57,232 bases of DNA from Desulfoluna spongiiphila. Lineage in GTDB: Bacteria > Desulfobacterota > Desulfobacteria > Desulfobacterales > Desulfolunaceae. The position numbers were made by a program, and so were the translations under genes. Location: assembly GCF_900101345.1 (NCBI RefSeq), contig NZ_FMUX01000014.1, positions 1 to 57,232 on the forward strand, in the 5' to 3' direction. This document shows positions 19,721-27,655 of the stretch, piece after piece (positions within the stretch are counted from its first letter, which is position 1; every line of letters starts with the position of its first letter). The notes beneath the pieces are model-generated. The model was given only the letters and a program-made list of their open reading frames with translations, was not told the DNA's origin and searched no databases.

Positions 19721-19796
19721 GAGACCCATGTTGTTTTTCTGGAAACATGATAACGGGCTTTTGGGATTCGTTTGACTTCAGCTTATGCCTCTGGCG

Positions 19797-19956
19797 GCCC
19801 TGCCGGTGGGCAAATCTTTGAAAAGTTTGATAAACAGGTTTTAAAGGCAGACTCAGTTTAATCTGAACCAATGGCGAATGTGATTTTCCCTGAGGAACGA
19901 AGGGGAAAGCGCATTCGCAACGTGCTTTCAAGGTGGCACACCTTGCCGCCGGAGGC
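19797..19956 (+). repeat. 3'-end repeat family, full copy (R4b)
   Basis: Bounded by GCCTCTGGCGGC and GCCGCCGGAGGC. The large hairpin at 19874-19918 has arms GCGAATGTGATTTTCCC and GGGGAAAGCGCATTCGC around GAGGAACGA. The left border carries the CAGCTTAT extension seen at other copies. Confidence 0.85.
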
Positions 19957-20005
19957 ATCTTTTTGGTTTTTACTCTGCCCCTGTCGTTCACCCGACTTTA
20001 ACCAT

Positions 20006-20038
20006 AGAAGGCTTTTTTGATAAAAGGCCTTCTTTTTG
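20006..20038 (+). terminator. Candidate rho-independent terminator
   Basis: AGAAGGCTTTT pairs with AAAAGGCCTTCT (one bulge), followed by five T. It would end read-through from the caspase gene just before the next lipoprotein gene, which argues that the two are transcribed separately. Confidence 0.6.
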
Positions 20039-20064
20039 ATCTACATGTGATTAGGGTGTGTGTG

Positions 20065-21081
20065 ATGCGTTGTGCAGGATGGATTGTTGGGGTGGTTTTT
20101 CTGTTGGGTTGTCTCGGCTGCGGCGGGCCTGGCTGGTATGTGAACCGGGACCTTGAGGGGCCCGGGCATGTGCTGGTGGGGTACGGGCAAGGCGAGACCA
20201 TGGCGGAAGCCCGGGCGGACGCGGCCCGGGAGATCGCCGAGTCATTGGGGGTCCGGGTCTCTTCCACGGGGGAGATGGTGAGGGAGCAGGGGCCAGGCGG
20301 ATCGTCGGGGTATGCCCGGTTCCGGGTCTCCCTGGTCAGCCGGTTTGTTCTGGACGACCTCACCCCGGTGAAGCACGGCAAGGCAGGGGGCACACATTTT
20401 GTGGCCCTGGCCTATGACAACCGCACGTTCATGCAAAAGCTCGGGGATGGCCGCATGGGGGAACGGACCCCGGGTCAAGTCCATGCCTCCGGGTACAAGG
20501 CGAGCCTTCCTTTTTCCTACAACCTTTCGTTTCTCGGTATTTTTCCCGACGACTATCACCTGGTCAGACGCCACGGGGGATGGGCCATGGGGGTTGCGCA
20601 GAAGGTCTACCCCATCCCGCCCGAGGAGTGGTTCCGGCAGCTCTTTGTGGAAAAGCCAGAAAACCAGGGGCTGCGGCTGGTCGTGACACCTTCCGGCGTC
20701 TTGCGATCGGGACGCTGCTACCGGGTTTTAGTGACCCCGCCCCAGACCACCGGTTATCTCAGCCTCTACCATGTCTCCGAATCAGGTCAGACCCTGCGTC
20801 TCATGGCAAACCAACCCGTGACATCCCGTGAGCCCGTTTCCTACCCCGATGCCGAACGCTACAAAGGCCTGGAGGCCATTGCAACCGATGGGAACGGCAG
20901 CCGGGACATGATCCTTGCCACCTGGGCTCCGGAGCCCATGGAGACCCCCGTTACACCTCCACCGGTGGCCAGCACCCCATGGCCCGGCGCCGACGAGCGT
21001 ACTTTCAGCTACGGCGACCTCCTCGATTCTTTGAAGGATGCCCTGTGGGCCAGCCGGTTTGTGTGGATTCTCGGTCGATAG
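20065..21081 (+). CDS. LPP20/DUF4384-type lipoprotein
   Basis: 338 residues. MRCAGWIVGVVFLLGCLGC is a lipoprotein signal (lipobox LGC). Residues about 25-110 match the LPP20 N-terminal fold (GHVLVGYGQGETMAEARADAAREIAESLGVRVSS). Residues about 205-270 look like DUF4384 (LRSGRCYRVLVTPPQTTGYLSLYHVSESGQTLRLM). The C-terminal part is Pro-rich, then a short amphipathic tail. It is probably an envelope protein; no enzymatic motif was seen. The start is the ATG after AGGG; earlier in-frame starts (20017) lie upstream of the signal. It follows the caspase lipoprotein with a terminator between, so a functional pair is possible but not an obvious operon. Confidence 0.78.
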   Translation: MRCAGWIVGVVFLLGCLGCGGPGWYVNRDLEGPGHVLVGYGQGETMAEARADAAREIAESLGVRVSSTGEMVREQGPGGSSGYARFRVSLVSRFVLDDLTPVKHGKAGGTHFVALAYDNRTFMQKLGDGRMGERTPGQVHASGYKASLPFSYNLSFLGIFPDDYHLVRRHGGWAMGVAQKVYPIPPEEWFRQLFVEKPENQGLRLVVTPSGVLRSGRCYRVLVTPPQTTGYLSLYHVSESGQTLRLMANQPVTSREPVSYPDAERYKGLEAIATDGNGSRDMILATWAPEPMETPVTPPPVASTPWPGADERTFSYGDLLDSLKDALWASRFVWILGR

Positions 21082-21979
21082 AAGAAAACTCTCCCGCGAT
21101 CCTCCCGGGGGCAATGTTCTGAAACGTTAGACAAACAGGCTTGAAAAATATTTAGCTGTGCCGACCGAAACGTTTTTGCGGTTTGCCAGGGCGTAGCCGT
21201 TAGCTTTATTCAAAAAGCGACCTGCCGGAGGCCAACTGACGAGTGACAATGAAAAACGTAAGAAGAGCTGTTTCAGAAAGATGCAAAAGAGATGTTGCTG
21301 TCAAAGTATCGCGGGCGGATGAAAAAAGTTCCCTTCGGCAATGACCAGACCAAACAGAGCGTTGCATTTCACAAGTTGCATGGAACATACGGGCACCATC
21401 AGATAGAATATCGTTAAACCGGTTATTTATTATGAAATAAAAAGGGGCTCTTGGGGGCACCTACCGGACCATGGTGGGGCTACCCCGTACCGACAATTCA
21501 AAGGGTTTGTATCGCTGGCCGTCGCCCCGTAGGGTGCATTTTATGCACCATGATGGGGAGGCTAAGGCCTTTATGGTCCGTGGGCCTTCGATGGGCTCAT
21601 CGTCTTCGTTTTGGTGCATGGAATGCATCCTACGCATGGCGGGGCTTCCAATGCTTTCGGTTTTGCCCGTCCGTTGCCGTCCATTTGCTGCATTGGTCCT
21701 GCGACAGGTTTGCCCCACCAACGCAAAACGGGACACAGCATAAGCTGTGCCCCGTTCTCACAATTGGGCCCTTGCAGGCACCGATCGGCCCATGGCGGGA
21801 CCGACCATATCGGTTCTGGTGAGGGCCATTTTCATGTCCCCACCAGCCTGATTTTCATCTCTTCATCTCATTGCACAGAGCCCTTGGCTCCGACGACACC
21901 TTCCCCGGACAGCCCCATCTGTCGGTATCGGGGAGGTGTCATTATCCCCATATGTGTTTGTTGAATCGTAATTATTTTT
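21082..21979. other. Long intergenic region with several hairpins, no gene accepted
   Basis: About 900 bp. It contains GGTGCAT/ATGCACC at about 21533-21549 and a 12-bp hairpin GGG-CACAGC-ATAA-GCTGTG-CCC at 21727-21756 without a T-run. ORFs of up to 123 codons here have no ribosome binding site and read as random. It may contain the decayed remains of a mobile element; nothing definite was recognised. Confidence 0.4.
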
Positions 21980-22035
21980 AAGGCCTGTTTGTTAAACTTT
22001 TTAAAGGTTTAGCTCCCGGCAGGGACGCTGGAGGC
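21980..22035. repeat. 3'-end repeat family, inner-module fragment (R5)
   Basis: Only the module AGGCCTGTTTGTTAAAC...TTTAGCTCCCGGCAGGGAC and a degenerate outer end remain, followed by the border CATAAGCTGAATAGTTA. It ends 24 bp from the leuB stop, in its 3' region. Confidence 0.75.
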
Positions 22036-22059
22036 ATAAGCTGAATAGTTACCTTGAAG

Positions 22060-23142
22060 CTATAATTTTTCCAGCTCGGCCACGATGGCGTCGCCCATGG
22101 CGGCGGTGCCGACCACGGTGCTTTTCTCCCGGGCGATGTCGGCGGTGTGGGTGCCGGCTTCAAGGACGTTGGAGATGGCCGTTTCAATGGTGCCGGCGGC
22201 TTCGCCCAGGTCGAGGCTGTAGCGCAGCATCATGGTGGCGGAGAGGATCTGGGCGATGGGGTTGGCCACGCCCTGGCCCGCGATGTCGGGGGCGGAGCCA
22301 CCGGCGGGCTCGTACAGGCCGAAGCCGGTCTCGTTCAAGCTGGCCGAGGCGAGCAGCCCCATGGAACCGGTGAGCATGGCGCACTCGTCGGAGATGATGT
22401 CTCCGAACATGTTGCCGCAGAGCAGGACGTCGAACTGGTGAGGGTCTTTCACCAGCTGCATGGTTGCGTTGTCGATGTAGACGTGGTCGAGGGTCACTTC
22501 GGGGTACTCTTTGGCCACCTCGGTGACCACTTCACGCCAGAGGACCATGCTGGTCAGGACGTTGGCTTTGTCCACGCTGGTGACTTTTTTGCTGCGCTTC
22601 ATGGCGGCGTCAAAGGCGTTTCGGGCGATGCGCTCGATCTCGAATCGGCTGTAGACCAGGGTGTCAAAGGCGGTCTCTTCAGGGCCTTCGCCGTGGCGTC
22701 CCTTGGGATCGCCAAAATAGATGCCGCCGGTGAGCTCTCGCACGCAGAGGATGTCAAAGCCGTCTTTGGCGATGTCGGCACGCAGGGGGCAGGCGTCTAC
22801 CAGGGTCTTGAACACCTTGGCCGGACGCAGGTTGCAGTGAAGCTTGAAGTGCTTTCGAATGGGGAGCAGGGCACCGCGCTCGGGCTGTTCGGCCGGGGGG
22901 AGGTGCTCCCACTTGGGGCCGCCCACGGAGCCGAAGAGGATGGCATCGCTCTCTTCGCATACGGTGACGGTGGGCTCGGGAAGGGCTTTGCCCTGGTTGT
23001 CGATGCCGGCACCGCCTACGTCCGCCCAGGTGTAGGCGAGTTCAAAACCAAATTTTTTCTGGGCCGCGTCCAGGACCTTGACCGCTTCGGCCATCACCTC
23101 GGGGCCGATTCCATCACCGGGTAAAACAGCAATCTTTTTCAT
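22060..23142 (-). CDS. leuB: 3-isopropylmalate dehydrogenase
   Basis: 360 residues. Catalyses the oxidative decarboxylation of 3-isopropylmalate in leucine synthesis, using NAD and Mg2+/Mn2+. Family motifs are present: KKIAVLPGDGIGPEV, LRPAKVF, RELTGGIYFG, YIDNATMQLV and NMFGDIISDE with metal-binding acids, and GGSAPDIAGQGVANP. The length is that of bacterial LeuB. ATG at 23142; a GTG codon directly before it (23145) could also serve. It stands alone here: no leuA/C/D genes are next to it. It is divergent from trmO with a palindrome in between. Confidence 0.95.
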   Translation of the reverse strand: MKKIAVLPGDGIGPEVMAEAVKVLDAAQKKFGFELAYTWADVGGAGIDNQGKALPEPTVTVCEESDAILFGSVGGPKWEHLPPAEQPERGALLPIRKHFKLHCNLRPAKVFKTLVDACPLRADIAKDGFDILCVRELTGGIYFGDPKGRHGEGPEETAFDTLVYSRFEIERIARNAFDAAMKRSKKVTSVDKANVLTSMVLWREVVTEVAKEYPEVTLDHVYIDNATMQLVKDPHQFDVLLCGNMFGDIISDECAMLTGSMGLLASASLNETGFGLYEPAGGSAPDIAGQGVANPIAQILSATMMLRYSLDLGEAAGTIETAISNVLEAGTHTADIAREKSTVVGTAAMGDAIVAELEKL

Positions 23143-23253
23143 CACACCACCATTTAAAAACGATTCATGCCGAATTCGTGATTTGGATTCGGCGGGGTTT
23201 CGGGCCTGCGGAGAGATACTCCGGACCGGCTTATGCGTTTGGCGTATGCCATA

Positions 23254-23288
23254 TTAACCAATACTGTAACGTCTGTAGTATTGGTTAA
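23254..23288. promoter_or_regulatory. Perfect 12-bp inverted repeat, operator candidate
   Basis: TTAACCAATACT and AGTATTGGTTAA are separated by 11 bases in the divergent leuB-trmO region, 112 bp upstream of leuB. It has no T-run and lies in a promoter-type location, so a protein binding site is more likely than a terminator. Confidence 0.55.
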
Positions 23289-23298
23289 GTCGGGGGCT

Positions 23299-23327
23299 TT
23301 GTCAAGGCTGTATGTGACGATTATGTT
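23299..23327 (+). promoter_or_regulatory. Candidate sigma-70 promoter for trmO
   Basis: TTGTCA, a 17-bp spacer, then TATGTT. It faces trmO (ATG at 23502) and lies just after the 12-bp inverted repeat, so a protein bound there would be near the -35 box. Confidence 0.4.
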
Positions 23328-23501
23328 CGCGTCGGCCTGCAGCGTGTCGCCCGAAGTCCTCTCTTGTGAGGGCATCGCCGGAGATCCTTTGAGCTGAATA
23401 GCAAGATGGGCAAAATGGAAAGCAATACAGGAAAAGTGTGGCTTCGGGATTCTATTGTATACCATTTCCTGATTGTTGAACCCAGAACCCAAGGAGTGAC
23501 A

Positions 23502-23996
23502 ATGCAGATCAATCCCAAGAAAGAAACGTATTCTATTTTTCCCGTCGGTCGTGTTCATGCAGAGATAGAGGGAGGCTTCACCCTTTACGTTGGCAAGGCC
23601 TTTTGCAGCGCGCTGCAAGAGCTTCACCGATTCAGCCATGTGCAGGTGTTCTGGTGGGCAACCGACCATGACACCCGGGAAGACAGGGGGCGTCTTCTGA
23701 CGGAGCTCCCTTATGCAGAGGGCGTTGAGGCCGGTGTTTTTGCCTGCCGGTCCCCGTATCGGCCCAACCCCATTGCCGTGACCACCTGTGCCTGCCTTCA
23801 AGTGGATATGGCCCGGGGCATCATCCGGGTCCCCTGGATCGATGCCCATGACGGCACACCCATCATCGACCTGAAACCCTATATCCCCGTGTCGGACAGG
23901 GTGCGAGAGGCTGTGGTCCCGGAATGGTTCGAGAACTGGCCCCAGTGGCATGAAGACGCATGGCAGCTCGAAGGGATGGTTAATACCAGTAAGTGA
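23502..23996 (+). CDS. trmO: TrmO/TsaA-family tRNA methyltransferase
   Basis: 164 residues. TrmO methylates N6-threonylcarbamoyladenosine-37 of tRNA-Thr using SAM in a beta-barrel fold. Family features: the N-terminal strand FPVGRVHAEI, LQELHRFSHVQVFWW, and the signature FACRSPYRPNPIAVTTCACLQVD followed by DAHDGTPIIDLKPYIP. The start is the ATG 5 bases after AAGGAG; an in-frame ATG at 23406 adds 32 unrelated residues. Some members lack proven activity, so the exact substrate is family inference. Confidence 0.85.
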   Translation: MQINPKKETYSIFPVGRVHAEIEGGFTLYVGKAFCSALQELHRFSHVQVFWWATDHDTREDRGRLLTELPYAEGVEAGVFACRSPYRPNPIAVTTCACLQVDMARGIIRVPWIDAHDGTPIIDLKPYIPVSDRVREAVVPEWFENWPQWHEDAWQLEGMVNTSK

Positions 23997-24009
23997 CCTG
24001 AAAAACCCT

Positions 24010-24040
24010 TTGACCTGTCTACAGGTTTATAGGCTACTGA
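24010..24040 (+). promoter_or_regulatory. MerR-type operator-promoter
   Basis: TTGACC and TACTGA are separated by 19 bp, the long spacer typical of MerR-regulated promoters. The -35 end of the spacer overlaps ACCTGT-CT-ACAGGT, a dyad like those of metal- and drug-responsive MerR proteins. It precedes the truncated first MerR copy, suggesting autoregulation. Confidence 0.5.
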
Positions 24041-24058
24041 GTGGAGCCGGATAGAGTG

Positions 24059-24562
24059 TTGAGTTGACGGAACAGATGAAAGGAACAAGGTGATGTACAC
24101 CGTTTCCGATGTCATGAGAAAGCTCGGCATATCCCGCTCCACGCTTTTCTATTACGAGAGGGGCGGTTTGGTTGTGCCTGAAAAGGATCCGGTGAACGGG
24201 TACCGGCTTTACTCGCAGGGTACCCTGCATCGGCTTGTGATGTTGACGCAGTTCCAGAAGGCGGGGTTTTCCCTTGCCGAGTGCCGGTGTTTTGTGGACG
24301 GCGAACCTTCTTGAGATAACAGAACAGATGAAAGGAACAAGGTGATGTACACCGTTTCCGATGTCACGAAAAAGCTCGGCATATCCCGTTCCACGCTTCT
24401 CTATTACGAGAGGGGTGGCTTGGTTGTGCCTGAAAGGGATCCGGTGAACGGGTACCGGCTTTACTCGCAGGGTATCCTGGACCGGCTTGTGATGTTAAAG
24501 CAGCTCCAGAAGGCGGGGTTTTCCCTTGCCGAGTGCCGACATTTTATGGACGGCGATCCTGA
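24059..24562 (+). repeat. 252-bp tandem duplication of a MerR gene start
   Basis: Units 24059-24310 and 24311-24562 match closely: leader, ribosome binding site and about 73 codons, with scattered substitutions. The junction places TTGAG of the leader in frame after the first copy, so its stop (24312-24314) is created by the duplication itself. Confidence 0.85.
24093..24314 (+). pseudogene. Truncated MerR DNA-binding domain (duplicate copy)
   Basis: 73 codons, MYTVSDVMRKLGISRSTLFYY to DGEPS, equivalent to the winged helix-turn-helix of the intact downstream protein but without the dimerisation helix and methyltransferase. It keeps a ribosome binding site and the MerR-type promoter, so a short DNA-binding peptide could still be made. 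It is called a pseudogene because the truncation comes from a tandem duplication. Confidence 0.75.
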
Positions 24563-25559
24563 TATGGCGCTTGTCCGGGAGCGGCTCGTGCACCTGGAAA
24601 AGGAGCTGGTGGAGATGACGGTGGCCCGGGACCTGCTTCGTTCCCTTTATCATCGGATCACCGGGGATGCCCCGCCAGAGATGGCTCCTGCCGATGCACG
24701 GGAGTGGCATGCAGAGTTTGAAAAACGTTCGGCAGATGCGCATGCGGCCTGGTTGCGAAAGATGGGGTTCAGTGAAAAGGAGGCCCTCTACATTCGCTGG
24801 GTATCGCGGGACATGCACGACAACGCCACCTACGTGAATCATTTTTTTCACGTCTTCGAACAGATGAAGCGCCAGGGGCCGGGGAGCACCGAGGCGACCC
24901 TCAAGGCGTTTGGCAGCATCTGTCATCCGGAGGCAATCCGTTCCATCCTCGATATCGGATGCGGTTCCGGCTCGGCTTCTCTCGTCCTGGCCGCGGCGTG
25001 CGGCGCACATATCACTGCCGTGGACAACCACCAGCCGTTTCTGGATCGTCTTCAAGAAGAGGTGACCCGCCGGGGATTGGAAGATCGGATCACCCCCCTT
25101 AACATGAGCATGCACAGCCTCGACTTTCCGGAGAATCACTTTGACCTTCTGTGGGCCGAGGGCAGTGCCTACATTGTTGGCGTGGAGGAGGCCCTTTCTC
25201 TGTGGCGCCCCCTTATCCGCGACGGCGGTTATCTTTTCCTGAGCGACGCCGTATGGCTTACCCGCAAACCTTCCAAAGCCTGCCAGGACTACTGGCGCAT
25301 TGAATACCCCCGGATGACCGACCCCGACACACGAAAAAAGCAGGCGGAAACCCTGGGCTATGAGGTCGTTGACACCTTTATCCTTCCGCGCAGGGACTGG
25401 CAGGATTTTTACAGCGACATGAAAGCCTCCGTTAAAAAGACCATCGAAACCTTTGGCATGAGTCGGGCCCTCCGGGAGATGACCGACGAGATTCTCCTGG
25501 ATGAAACCCATGGCGACGAATACGGATATGTCTGCCTGCTTTTGCAAAAAAACAAGTAA
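24345..25559 (+). CDS. MerR-family regulator fused to a SAM-dependent methyltransferase
   Basis: 404 residues. Residues 1-70: MerR helix-turn-helix and wing (TVSDVTKKLGISRSTLLYYERGGLV, then GYRLYSQG). Residues about 75-110 form the MerR coiled-coil (ALVRERLVHLEKELVEMTVARDLL). Residues about 190-400 are a class I methyltransferase: motif I ILDIGCGSGSASL, acidic motif II TAVDNHQPF, motif III region FDLLWAEGSAYIVG. The fusion implies a regulator that senses or modifies a small molecule; the substrate is unknown. The ATG is 8 bases after AAGGA. It lacks its own promoter because the duplicate interposes between it and the MerR operator. Confidence 0.88.
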   Translation: MYTVSDVTKKLGISRSTLLYYERGGLVVPERDPVNGYRLYSQGILDRLVMLKQLQKAGFSLAECRHFMDGDPDMALVRERLVHLEKELVEMTVARDLLRSLYHRITGDAPPEMAPADAREWHAEFEKRSADAHAAWLRKMGFSEKEALYIRWVSRDMHDNATYVNHFFHVFEQMKRQGPGSTEATLKAFGSICHPEAIRSILDIGCGSGSASLVLAAACGAHITAVDNHQPFLDRLQEEVTRRGLEDRITPLNMSMHSLDFPENHFDLLWAEGSAYIVGVEEALSLWRPLIRDGGYLFLSDAVWLTRKPSKACQDYWRIEYPRMTDPDTRKKQAETLGYEVVDTFILPRRDWQDFYSDMKASVKKTIETFGMSRALREMTDEILLDETHGDEYGYVCLLLQKNK

Positions 25560-25572
25560 CTATTCAGCTTAT

Positions 25573-25744
25573 GCCTCCGGCGGCCCTGCCGGGGGCTAAA
25601 CTTTTAAAAAAGTTTAACAAACAGGTCATAAAAAAATAGTTACATGAATGCCGTTTTAAATGCAGATGTGATTTGACCCGAGGAACGAGGGGCAAGTTAC
25701 ATCTGCTACCTGCTTTCAAGGTGGCACACCTTGCCGCCGGAGGC
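25573..25744 (+). repeat. 3'-end repeat family, full copy (R6)
   Basis: Starts 13 bp after the MerR-methyltransferase stop. Hairpin at 25662-25706: arms GCAGATGTGATTTGACCC and GGGGCAAGTTACATCTGC around GAGGAACGA. Borders are AACTATTCAGCTTAT on the left and GGCTGAATAGTTA a few bases beyond the right end. A second fragment (ACCTCCGGCGGCCAGGAGCC) follows at 25792. The remaining gap up to 26093 has no recognised gene. Confidence 0.85.
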
Positions 25745-26093
25745 TGTTTTTTGGGGCTGAATAGTTACAAAACAATTAACCACAGGGTACCTCCGGCGGC
25801 CAGGAGCCTTTTGCTTCGTGTGGCTTCGCCCTCTTTGGCCCCCATGGCGATGCCATGAAACGAAAAATCGAGTGTGATCGGGCTCAGGCGCGTAGACCGG
25901 GAGCATTCGTGATTGGGGGCAGGGGGTGGCAAAGCCACTTTGGCAAAAGGCCCTGGCCGTCGCAGGGGGCTGAATTATTGAGAGAATTCGTAAAGGTAAA
26001 GCGCCTGATATTGCTTTTGAATCCAATAAGACAAATGGTCCCGGAATCAAAAAAAGACATTTAATTGTGTGGGAATCCTAAGGAAAAATAAGA

Positions 26094-27374
26094 ATGAATA
26101 CTGACTATAAAATACGCCGCGCAGAATCCAAGGACGATGGAAAACGCCTTCACGACCTTTTTCAGGAGGTCTTTCACCCGGAAGAGGTGGGGGTGCTGGC
26201 AGAGACCATGTTTCATCACCTTCCGGGCATGACAAAGGAGAGCTGGTTCATTGCGGAGGAGAAGGCCACCGGCCGGGTTGTCTCGGCCTTTGCCCTCATC
26301 CCCTGGGCCTGGGAGATGGAAGGGGTGCCCCTGAAGGTGGCGGAGATGGGCATCGTGGGGACCCTTGAAGCCCACCGGGGCAAGGGGTTGATGCGGCTGT
26401 TGAACAAAGAGTTCAACCAGGCCCTTGCGGACGAGGGGGTCGACCTTGCCGTGATCCAGGGGATTCCCGGGTTTTACCATCGGTTCGGGTTTCACTACGC
26501 CGTGGAGATGGAGAACCATATCAACCTGCACCTGGACGTCCTTCCCGGGAAGATTGAAAACCCCCGTTTTGAATTCAGGCGGGCGGGGGTGGAGGACATC
26601 CCTTTTTTGATGCAGAAAGATGAGGCCTACCGGAGCGCTTACGCCATTGCCGTGAAACGGACGGAAGCAAACTGGCGGTACCTGTTTTCAGAAAGCCTGA
26701 AAACGGAGTACGGCTCGGAGTTCTGGGTGATGACGGACCGAAAGCGCGAAGTTTCCCATTATATCCGGGTTGCCTTAAACGGGTTTGGCAAGGGCCTCAT
26801 TGTGAGTGAAGTCAGCGAAGGGATTGACGAAGGCGCGGCACAAGAGATCCTTTCGTTTTGCAAGGGAAAAGCCCTGGAAAGGGACAAACCTTATGTCCGC
26901 CTCAACCTGCACCGGGAATCCACGTTGGGAAAAATCGCCCGGTCGATGGGCGCCCCGGAGAGCCTGCCTTACGCCTGGCAGGTGAAGATGGTGGACAAAG
27001 AAGCTTTTCTGAAGCGCATGGCACCGGTCCTGGAGCGTAGACTGGCGGAAAGCCTTTTCCCCAGCTACACGGGCACCCTGCGGCTCAACTTGTTCGATTC
27101 CGGCATCGACCTTGCCTGGCAGGACGGTAAGCTTCACCACATCGGCCCGGCAACTGGCGAGGACTGCGATGCCATGGTGAGCATGACCGACGATCTGTTT
27201 GCCCTGCTCTGCCTGGGCCATCGCTCCTGGCAGGAGATCCGCCACATCCGGCCCGATATTTTTCCGGATCTTCTTTACGTGGATCCGGCCGTATGCCCCG
27301 CCTCGGGCCGCACCGCCCGCCTGGTGGATGCCCTGTTTCCCAAGCGGATGTCCTGGGTCTATTGCCAGTACTAA
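26094..27374 (+). CDS. Eis-like GNAT N-acetyltransferase
   Basis: 426 residues. The N-terminal GNAT domain (about 1-150) holds the acetyl-CoA loop VGTLEAHRGKGLMRLLNKEF and the Eis-type GIPGFYHRFGFHYAVEM. A second degenerate GNAT-like part follows (about 160-290), then an SCP2-like C-terminal domain (about 310-410, LRLNLFDSGIDLAWQDGKLHHIGP). The three-part plan matches the Eis family, which acetylates amines such as aminoglycosides or protein lysines; the substrate here is unknown. No good ribosome binding site besides a weak AAGGA 16 bases upstream. Confidence 0.87.
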   Translation: MNTDYKIRRAESKDDGKRLHDLFQEVFHPEEVGVLAETMFHHLPGMTKESWFIAEEKATGRVVSAFALIPWAWEMEGVPLKVAEMGIVGTLEAHRGKGLMRLLNKEFNQALADEGVDLAVIQGIPGFYHRFGFHYAVEMENHINLHLDVLPGKIENPRFEFRRAGVEDIPFLMQKDEAYRSAYAIAVKRTEANWRYLFSESLKTEYGSEFWVMTDRKREVSHYIRVALNGFGKGLIVSEVSEGIDEGAAQEILSFCKGKALERDKPYVRLNLHRESTLGKIARSMGAPESLPYAWQVKMVDKEAFLKRMAPVLERRLAESLFPSYTGTLRLNLFDSGIDLAWQDGKLHHIGPATGEDCDAMVSMTDDLFALLCLGHRSWQEIRHIRPDIFPDLLYVDPAVCPASGRTARLVDALFPKRMSWVYCQY

Positions 27375-27379
27375 AAACT

Positions 27380-27461
27380 GCCTCCGGCGGCGAGGTGAGC
27401 CACCTCGAAAGCATATTGCAATTGCGCTTTGCCCTTCGTTCCTCAGGGCAAAGCGCAATTG
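27380..27461 (+). repeat. 3'-end repeat family, half copy with perfect stem (R7)
   Basis: Starts 6 bp after the Eis-like stop with GCCTCCGGCGGC and GAGGTGAGCCACCTC. The large hairpin at 27419-27461 pairs CAATTGCGCTTTGCCC with GGGCAAAGCGCAATTG, a perfect 16-bp stem around TTCGTTCCTCA. The AAACTTTT module and second outer end are missing. Another degraded end lies at 27576-27610. Confidence 0.85.
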
Positions 27462-27655
27462 CCTTCGGCTCGGGCTACGCCCGGCATAAGCGCTGATGGT
27501 TTGTGCGGACTGACTCAGACGTTTCGACGTCTCAGGATACGTTGTTGCCACTTGTCCATTATCCATGTAACCGCAATGCCTCCGGCTGCCATGTGAACCA
27601 CCGTGAAAGCTTATTGCGTAGGGGCTCCGCCCCGGAGCATGTGCGAAACTGAGGG

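Noticed and set aside
21451..21822. Plus-strand ORF of 123 codons
   Set aside because: No ribosome binding site, translation rich in Trp/Cys/Arg without any domain-like pattern, overlaps hairpins and other equally long frames.
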